Origin: Variovorax sp. J22P240
GTDB taxonomy: Bacteria > Pseudomonadota > Gammaproteobacteria > Burkholderiales > Burkholderiaceae_C
DNA length: 64,000 nucleotides
Assembly: GCF_030316855.1 (NCBI RefSeq)
Contig: NZ_JASZYR010000001.1
Location: forward strand, 62,001 to 126,000
Direction of reading: 5' to 3'
Positions 58,529 to 64,000 of this stretch are shown one piece after another. Both the position numbers and the translations under genes were made by a program. The stretch's first letter is position 1; each line of letters begins with the position of its first letter. Under the pieces are notes generated by a model. It was not told the origin of the DNA, made no database searches, and saw only the letters and a program-made list of their open reading frames with translations.

Positions 58529-59083
58529 TCAGACGCGCTTGCGGTATTCGCCGGTGCGGGTGTCGATTTCGATGCGGTCGCCTTGCGCCACGAAGAGCGG
58601 CACGCCGATTTCGAAACCGGTGGAGATCTTGGCCGGCTTCATGACCTTGCCCGAGGTGTCGCCCTTGACGGCCGGTTCGGTCCAGGTGATTTCGCGCTCG
58701 ACGCTGGTCGGCAGTTCGACCGAGATGGCCTTGCCGTCGTAGAACACCACTTCGACCGGCATGCCGTCTTCGAGGTAGTTGAGCGAGTCGCCCATGTTCT
58801 CGGCTTCGACTTCGTACTGGTTGTACTCGGTGTCCATGCAGACGTACATCGGGTCGGCGAAGTAGGAATAGGTGCATTCCTTCTTGTCGAGCACGATCTG
58901 CTCCATCTTGTCGTCGGCCTTGAAGACCACTTCGGTGTTGAAGTTGGCGATCAGGCTCTTGAGCTTCATGCGCACGGTTGCGGAATTGCGGCCGCCACGG
59001 CTGTATTCGGTCTTGAGGACGACCATGGGGTCCTTGCCGTGCATGATCACGTTGCCAGCGCGGATTTCTTGAGCGATTTTCAT
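58529..59083 (-). CDS. efp: Elongation factor P
   Basis: EF-P relieves ribosome stalling at polyproline. The 184 residues give the three-barrel protein. The tip residue is Arg32 in [11 protein letters not shown], the form rhamnosylated by EarP, rather than the Lys form modified by EpmA. An earP gene lies 138 bases upstream on the same strand, which matches. ATG 59083 is the family start. A terminator follows. The small leader region 59084-59221 shows no clear promoter box. Confidence 0.98.
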   Translation of the reverse strand: MKIAQEIRAGNVIMHGKDPMVVLKTEYSRGGRNSATVRMKLKSLIANFNTEVVFKADDKMEQIVLDKKECTYSYFADPMYVCMDTEYNQYEVEAENMGDSLNYLEDGMPVEVVFYDGKAISVELPTSVEREITWTEPAVKGDTSGKVMKPAKISTGFEIGVPLFVAQGDRIEIDTRTGEYRKRV

Positions 59084-59221
59084 AATCAGGGTCTCTGGAT
59101 GTTGGCCGCTCGGTGCGTCGTCGAGCCCTCTGGCCCTTCTGGCGCATTCACCGCGGCGGGTTCAGCGGATGGTGCGGCAATCGGGGAACGCCCCGGCCGG
59201 AAATCCGCAAAGCCCGCAATT

Positions 59222-60292
59222 TTAGCTTTTTTGGGCGACGAAACGCTGCAGCCGCGTCAAAAGGTCGTCCTGTTCGAGCAGGCATGCGCGTGCGGCCAGC
59301 GCGCTGGAACCCCAGGATTCGAGCGTCGTCGGGTTCAGATCCGGCAATCGATCCCTTGCCATGCCGTTCCAGAGATGGTGGAAGCCGCGCAAAGAGGGCG
59401 CGGCGTTCATCCAATCCATCAAAGCGTTCAGTTTGGTGTGGTGCGCGTCGTCGTCCTGCGGGTAGATCTGCCAGATGAAGGGAGCGCCGGCCCAGATCGC
59501 CCGAACCAGGGAGTCTTCGCCACGGACGAAATTCAGATCGCAGGTCCAAAGCAGGTGGTCGAATTCGGGTTGCGGCACATGGGGCAGCCATGAGATCGAA
59601 AGCGCGCCGCGCTGTGCGGGACCGGGTGGCAAGGCGGCCGCGGCGCGTCCTGCCGTGACCAGCAAGCGGGTGGGCCGGTCGGCGCGCTCGAATTGGGAGA
59701 GCAGGGCTTCGAGCGCCGGCGGTTCGTAGCAAAACAGCGAGACGAGGCGTTCGCCTTGCCAGGGGATGCCTTGGCTTGCGAGCCACGCGCCGCGATCGAA
59801 TCGCTCGCGCCGCGCTATCAACTCGGGCTCGCGCAGCAGGCCGCCCGTGGCTCTGGTGAAGCCTGGATAGAAGAAATGCTTGGTCAGCCCGGCGCCGGGT
59901 GCCCTGAAGACGGGGGAGGGGAGGCCGTGCAGGCGCTCGACATAGGGCTCGGCCGACAGGTATTCCAGGTTGATCCATCGGTGAGTCGAGCCGTTTCTTG
60001 GCGCGTGCAGCGCGAACATTGCAACGATTTCTGGCGCGGGATCGCAGCCGAAGGCCTCGATCAACACGTCCGGGGCGGGTGCGTTGGTGGCCTGGATTTC
60101 CGCCGTCGCCGCAGTCCAGGCGACGACAGAAACCCCTTCGCAACCTTCGGGCGCCATCCAGGCCAGCGCGGAGGGATCGTCGATCCACAAGCGCACCGTC
60201 TCGCCTTCGCCGCTGAGCGCAGCGGCCAGCCGCCAGCAGACGCCGGCGTCGCCATGGTTGTCTATCACCTTGCAGAAAATGTCCCAGCGCAT
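59222..60292 (-). CDS. earP: EF-P arginine rhamnosyltransferase EarP
   Basis: EarP transfers rhamnose from dTDP-L-rhamnose to Arg32 of EF-P. The 356-residue GT-B enzyme starts [22 protein letters not shown] with the two essential Asp at about 11 and 15. The C-terminal nucleotide-sugar site is in [25 protein letters not shown], with the conserved Glu and Asp. It sits just upstream of efp, as in many beta- and gammaproteobacteria. The dTDP-rhamnose genes are not in this window. Confidence 0.96.
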   Translation of the reverse strand: MRWDIFCKVIDNHGDAGVCWRLAAALSGEGETVRLWIDDPSALAWMAPEGCEGVSVVAWTAATAEIQATNAPAPDVLIEAFGCDPAPEIVAMFALHAPRNGSTHRWINLEYLSAEPYVERLHGLPSPVFRAPGAGLTKHFFYPGFTRATGGLLREPELIARRERFDRGAWLASQGIPWQGERLVSLFCYEPPALEALLSQFERADRPTRLLVTAGRAAAALPPGPAQRGALSISWLPHVPQPEFDHLLWTCDLNFVRGEDSLVRAIWAGAPFIWQIYPQDDDAHHTKLNALMDWMNAAPSLRGFHHLWNGMARDRLPDLNPTTLESWGSSALAARACLLEQDDLLTRLQRFVAQKS

Positions 60293-60340
60293 CGCGGGAT
60301 ACTCTACAGCCCCCCAATGGAGACACCGGAGACAGATTCC

Positions 60341-60823
60341 ATGTCACATCACTCCGCCGACATCCTCTGGCAACGCGACGGTCAGGATCTCGTCGGCAAT
60401 CGCTACAGCCGTCGCCACGCGATCCGCTTCGACGGCGGCGCGGAATGGGTCGGCTCGTCCTCTCCGCACGTTGTGCCGCTGCCGATGTCGGATGCCACGG
60501 CCGTCGACCCGGAAGAACTCTTCGTCGCTTCGCTGTCGAGCTGCCACATGCTGTGGTTCCTGTCGATAGCGGCATCGCGCGGCTTTTGCGTGGAACGCTA
60601 CGCCGACAGTGCCGACGGCCGGATGGGGCGCAACGCTGCCGGCAAGTTGGCGATGACCGTCGTCACGCTGCGGCCGCAGGCGCTTTTTTCCGGCGAGCGC
60701 CTGCCGACGCGCGAGCAAATCGAAGCCATGCACCACTCGGCGCACGACCAGTGCTTCATCGCCAATTCGGTCCACACCGACGTGCGCTGCGAGCCAGTGC
60801 TGGAAGACGGGACCCCACAGTAA
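60341..60823 (+). CDS. OsmC-family peroxide-reducing protein
   Basis: The 160-residue protein has the OsmC/Ohr fold with Cys68 in [11 protein letters not shown] and Cys138 in [10 protein letters not shown], the two redox Cys that reduce organic hydroperoxides. ATG 60341 is preferred; an in-frame ATG at 60317 would add eight residues and has no better ribosome site. It is divergent from earP and only 5 bases from the uvrC start, so it probably drives uvrC transcription too. Confidence 0.93.
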   Translation: MSHHSADILWQRDGQDLVGNRYSRRHAIRFDGGAEWVGSSSPHVVPLPMSDATAVDPEELFVASLSSCHMLWFLSIAASRGFCVERYADSADGRMGRNAAGKLAMTVVTLRPQALFSGERLPTREQIEAMHHSAHDQCFIANSVHTDVRCEPVLEDGTPQ

Positions 60824-60828
60824 ACACA

Positions 60829-62790
60829 ATGGCTGAAACGCATTCCGATCAATTGCTCAGCGAAGTGGCGGCATTGCCGCAATTGCCTGGTGTCTATCGC
60901 TATTTCGACGCGGCAGGTGCGGTGCTCTACGTGGGCAAGGCGCGCAATCTCAAGAAGCGCGTGGCGAACTATTTTCAGAAGAATCACGCCGGCACGCGCA
61001 TCGGCCACATGATCTCGAAGATCGCCCGCATGGAGACCACGGTGGTGCGCTCCGAGGCCGAGGCGCTGCTGCTCGAGAACAACCTGATCAAGACGCTCAA
61101 GCCGCGCTACAACATCCTGTTTCGCGACGACAAGAGCTATCCGTATCTCAAGATCGCCTCGCACACCTTCCCCCGGCTGGCGTACTACCGCGGGTCGGTC
61201 GATCGCAAGCACCGCTATTTCGGGCCGTACCCAAGTGCGTGGGCGGTCAAGGAGTCGATCCAGCTGCTGCAGAAAGTGTTCAAGCTGCGCACTTGCGAAG
61301 ACACGGTCTACAGCAATCGCACGCGGCCCTGCCTGCTCTACCAGATCAAGCGCTGCAGCGGCCCCTGCGTGGGCTACATCACGCCCGAGGATTACGCACA
61401 GGACGTCGCCAACGCCGAGGCCTTCTTGATGGGTGACACGCAGGTCGTTCTCACGCAACTCGAGGCGCGGATGATGTCCCACGCCGAGAAGCTGGAGTTC
61501 GAGCAGGCGGCCGAATTGCGCAACCAGATGTCGGCGCTGTCACGTGTGCTGCACCAGCAGTCGATCGAGATCGCCTCCGACAAGGATGTGGACATCCTCG
61601 CCGTCAAGGTGCAGGGCGGCAAGGCCTGCGTGAATCTCGCGATGGTGCGCGGCGGCCGGCACCTGGGCGACCGTGCCTATTTCCCGGTGCATGTGGAAGA
61701 CGCCACGCAGATCCAGCATGGCGAGCGGGATGCCGAGAGCGACGACGAACCGCCGTTGTCCGACACGGTCGAGGTGCAGGTACTCGAGGCCTTCATCGCG
61801 CAGCACTACATCGACGTGCCCGTGCCGGCCACGCTGGTTCTGAGCGAACTGGTGGGCCGCGAGCTCATCGAGGCGATTTCGCAGCAGGCGGGCACGCGCG
61901 TGACCGCCGTGTTCCAGCCGCGGGAGCAGCGTCGCCACTGGCTGGAAATGGCGTGCAAGAACGCGGCGCTCCAACTCGCGCGCCTGCTTGCGGAGGAGGG
62001 CTCTCAACAGGCGCGCACGCGCGCGCTGGTCGATGCGCTCGAACTGGCGCCGGACGATCTCGACAACTTCCGAGTCGAGTGCTTCGACATCTCGCACACG
62101 GCGGGCGAAGCGACGCAGGCTTCGTGCGTCGTGTTCGAGCATCACGCCATGCAGAACCGCGAATACCGGCGCTACAACATCGAGGGCATCACGCCGGGCG
62201 ACGACTATGCCGCGATGAGGCAGGTGCTGCATCGCCGCTACGGCAAGCTGGCCGAGGCGATGGCGGCGGAGACCGATGCGCCCCCTGCCGGCGATGCCGC
62301 GGGCGCGGGCACTGATGCACGGCCGGGCACGCGGACCGCGCGCATGCCGGAACTGGTGCTGGTCGACGGCGGCAAGGGCCAGGTGTCGATGGCGCGTGAA
62401 GTGTTCAGTGAGTTGGGGCTGCCGCTGTCGCTGATCGTCGGCGTGGAGAAGGGCGAGGGTCGCAAGGTCGGGCTCGAGGAGCTGGTGTTCGCCGATGGCC
62501 GCGAGAAGGTCTATCTTGGCCGCGATTCGGCGGCACTGATGCTGGTCGCGCAGATTCGCGACGAGGCGCACCGATTCGCCATCACCGGCATGCGCGCCAA
62601 GCGGGCGAAGATCCGGGTGGGCGGCAGCCAGCTCGAAGATATTCCTGGCATCGGGCCCAAGCGTCGCGCGCGCTTGCTGCAGCGCTTCGGCGGAATTCGC
62701 GGCGTTGCGGCAGCCAGCGTCGAGGACATCGCTTCGGTCGAGGGAATCGCTTTTGACCTTGCCGAGGAAATCTATAGAGCCTTGCATTGA
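60829..62790 (+). CDS. uvrC: UvrABC system subunit C
   Basis: UvrC makes both cuts in nucleotide excision repair. The 653 residues show an N-terminal GIY-YIG nuclease ([26 protein letters not shown] near 20-45), a Cys-rich [21 protein letters not shown] motif ([16 protein letters not shown]), the RNase H-like second nuclease with Asp-Asp-His in [11 protein letters not shown], and a terminal helix-hairpin-helix pair ([21 protein letters not shown]). A Pro/Ala-rich linker near 483-505 is a local insert. It is followed by pgsA, the classical pairing. Confidence 0.97.
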   Translation: MAETHSDQLLSEVAALPQLPGVYRYFDAAGAVLYVGKARNLKKRVANYFQKNHAGTRIGHMISKIARMETTVVRSEAEALLLENNLIKTLKPRYNILFRDDKSYPYLKIASHTFPRLAYYRGSVDRKHRYFGPYPSAWAVKESIQLLQKVFKLRTCEDTVYSNRTRPCLLYQIKRCSGPCVGYITPEDYAQDVANAEAFLMGDTQVVLTQLEARMMSHAEKLEFEQAAELRNQMSALSRVLHQQSIEIASDKDVDILAVKVQGGKACVNLAMVRGGRHLGDRAYFPVHVEDATQIQHGERDAESDDEPPLSDTVEVQVLEAFIAQHYIDVPVPATLVLSELVGRELIEAISQQAGTRVTAVFQPREQRRHWLEMACKNAALQLARLLAEEGSQQARTRALVDALELAPDDLDNFRVECFDISHTAGEATQASCVVFEHHAMQNREYRRYNIEGITPGDDYAAMRQVLHRRYGKLAEAMAAETDAPPAGDAAGAGTDARPGTRTARMPELVLVDGGKGQVSMAREVFSELGLPLSLIVGVEKGEGRKVGLEELVFADGREKVYLGRDSAALMLVAQIRDEAHRFAITGMRAKRAKIRVGGSQLEDIPGIGPKRRARLLQRFGGIRGVAAASVEDIASVEGIAFDLAEEIYRALH

Positions 62791-62834
62791 CCGGTCCCCG
62801 GCCTCGCACCGGGGCGGGCCATATACTCGTTCCA

Positions 62835-63401
62835 ATGTTCTGGACTCTGCCAACGATCATGACCTGGACGCGCATCGTCGCGATTCCGTTGATCGTGGGT
62901 GTGTTCTACCTGCCGCTGTCGGAGCCGATGCGCAATCTCATCGCGACGGTGATGTTCATCGTGTTCGCGGCAACCGATTGGCTCGACGGCTTCTTGGCGC
63001 GCCGGCTCAACCAGACTTCGGCGTTCGGCGCCTTCCTCGATCCGGTCGCCGACAAGTTCCTCGTGTGTGCTTCGCTTCTCGTGCTGGTGCACCTGAATCG
63101 CGCTGACGTGTTCGTGGCGCTGATCATCATCGGTCGCGAGATCGCAATCTCCGCGCTGCGCGAATGGATGGCGCAGATCGGCGCCGGCAAGAGTGTCGCG
63201 GTCCACATGGTCGGCAAGGTCAAGACCGTGGTGCAGATGGTGGCGATCCCCTTCCTGCTCTTCAACGGCATGCTGTTCGGTGTGATCGACACCGGCGCCT
63301 GGGGCCAGTGGCTGATCTGGATCTCCGCCGTGCTCACCGTCTGGTCGATGGTCTACTACCTACAGAAGGCCATTCCCGAGATCCGGGCCCGGGCGAAATG
63401 A
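62835..63401 (+). CDS. pgsA: CDP-diacylglycerol-glycerol-3-phosphate 3-phosphatidyltransferase
   Basis: PgsA makes phosphatidylglycerophosphate at the inner membrane. The 188-residue protein has about five helices and the CDP-alcohol motif DWLDGFLARRLNQTSAFGAFLDPVADK near 48-74 (D-G-x2-A-R-x8-G-x3-D-x3-D). ATG 62835 is used; an earlier TTG in the same frame at 62787 is not needed. Its product is what the cardiolipin synthase at 25504 consumes. The stop overlaps the next gene start (ATGA). Confidence 0.96.
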   Translation: MFWTLPTIMTWTRIVAIPLIVGVFYLPLSEPMRNLIATVMFIVFAATDWLDGFLARRLNQTSAFGAFLDPVADKFLVCASLLVLVHLNRADVFVALIIIGREIAISALREWMAQIGAGKSVAVHMVGKVKTVVQMVAIPFLLFNGMLFGVIDTGAWGQWLIWISAVLTVWSMVYYLQKAIPEIRARAK

Positions 63402-64000
63402 CGGGGGCGGCCCGTTCGGCGGGCTGGCTTCGCATCATGCCAGCGGTCTTCGTGCTGATCTGGAGCACCGGCTTCATCGTGGCGCGGTATGGCATGCCTT
63501 ACGCGCCGCCGCTCAAGTTCCTCACGGTGCGCTATGCACTCTCGGTGATCTGCTTCCTCGCCTGGGTCCGGGTGGCGCGCGTCGCGTGGCCGCGAGATCG
63601 GGTGCAGTGGGGTCATCTCGCGGTCACCGGCGTGCTGATGCAGGCGGGCTACCTGGGTGGCGTCTGGGCGGCCGTCAGGGCCGGAATGGGCTCCGGCCTC
63701 ATCGCATTGCTGGTCGGTATCCAGCCGGTGCTGACCGCCGTCTGGATGTCGATGACTGGCGGCACGATCACGCGTCGCCAGTGGGCGGGACTGTTCCTCG
63801 GATTTCTCGGGCTCGTGCTGGTCGTGTCGCGCAAGCTGGGACAGGGCGGGGAGGTCAATGTGCTGACGATGGGGCTGGCGCTGATGGCGCTCCTGTCGAT
63901 CACCGCCGGCACGCTGTATCAGAAGCGCTTCGTCGCGCCTCGCGACGTGCGCAGCGCGAATGCGATCCAACTCGCAGCGGCGCTGCTGGTCACGCTGCCC
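63398..64000 (+). CDS. EamA/DMT-family transporter, N-terminal part (cut by window edge)
   Basis: ATG 63398 overlaps the pgsA stop (ATGA) and opens a frame that runs off the right edge, giving 201 codons. The sequence begins MTGAARSAGWLRIMPAVFVLIWSTGFIVARYG, the classic DMT helix-1 pattern (WSTGFIVARYG), followed by TVRYALSVICFLAW and AGMGSGLIALLVGIQPVLTAVWM. About six helices are seen of an expected ten. It is probably a metabolite exporter; the substrate is unknown. Confidence 0.88.
   Translation, partial: MTGAARSAGWLRIMPAVFVLIWSTGFIVARYGMPYAPPLKFLTVRYALSVICFLAWVRVARVAWPRDRVQWGHLAVTGVLMQAGYLGGVWAAVRAGMGSGLIALLVGIQPVLTAVWMSMTGGTITRRQWAGLFLGFLGLVLVVSRKLGQGGEVNVLTMGLALMALLSITAGTLYQKRFVAPRDVRSANAIQLAAALLVTLP

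Noticed and set aside
58208..59593. 461-codon plus-strand frame across the LOG gene, efp and earP
   Set aside because: It is antisense to three family-supported genes and crosses a strong terminator.

Overview
The window is GC-rich chromosomal DNA of a betaproteobacterium, most likely Burkholderiales/Comamonadaceae close to Variovorax. This is inferred from gene content only: EF-P with Arg32 plus the EarP rhamnosyltransferase, a phasin, TRAP and Liv-type transporters, and a dense set of small oxidoreductases and hydrolases. About 62 protein genes, one tRNA and one tandem riboswitch fill it. I see no insertion sequence, prophage, rRNA or CRISPR. Both window edges cut a gene.

Layout. 1-5.2 kb: the end of an MFS exporter, a carboxymuconolactone-decarboxylase-like protein, the divergent selenium pair mnmH/selD, a PagP-like outer-membrane barrel, tRNA-Gly(GCC) and a ParB-like protein. 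5.2-11.2 kb: a flavin monooxygenase, a flavin reductase, a DUF3014 protein, and an ECF42-type sigma factor with two DGPF/YCII proteins. 11.3-16.1 kb: gcvT-gcvH-gcvP behind a two-aptamer glycine riboswitch. 16.2-21 kb: a TRAP transporter with a DenD-like D-erythronate dehydrogenase and a hydrolase. 21-27.5 kb: a fused osmolyte-type ABC protein, a hydrolase/ROK-like/NAD(P)-binding run, a cardiolipin synthase and a GST. 27.7-36.6 kb: a catabolic block with a MetE-C-like methyltransferase, VanA-like oxygenase, GntR regulator, VanB-like reductase and a complete livKHMGF uptake system. 36.6-41.7 kb: SRPBCC, NmrA-like, DsbA-like and LysR genes, an HPP/CBS protein and a Bcr-type exporter. 41.8-46.4 kb: rpoD and dnaG. 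46.5-51.2 kb: BrkB-like protein, SDR, phasin, HDAC-like amidohydrolase, thioesterase, a Cys-repeat periplasmic protein and CsbD. 51.3-64 kb: pncB, an NhaD-type antiporter, a 2-hydroxyacid dehydrogenase, rmuC, an MFS protein, a LOG-family protein, efp/earP, an OsmC protein, uvrC, pgsA and a cut-off EamA transporter.

How genes work together. The clearest functional units are glycine-induced glycine cleavage, selenium delivery to tRNA wobble uridine, EF-P with its modifying enzyme, ECF42 sigma with DGPF partners, and uptake plus O-demethylation of an aromatic or carboxylate substrate. Many neighbours share 4-base ATGA or GTGA start/stop overlaps, which fixes several GTG starts. Tail-to-tail gene pairs are extremely tight or overlap.

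The most unusual item is the ROK-like protein at 23514-24596. Its motifs occur in circularly permuted order: the normal C-terminal lobe comes first, and the ATP-binding DIGGTN segment starts near residue 195. Other second-look items are an intergenic repeat abutting two stop codons, an 11-bp tandem repeat in the mnmH leader, paired operator-like repeats in front of the LysR and livK genes, and a small periplasmic protein with a duplicated C-x10-C module.
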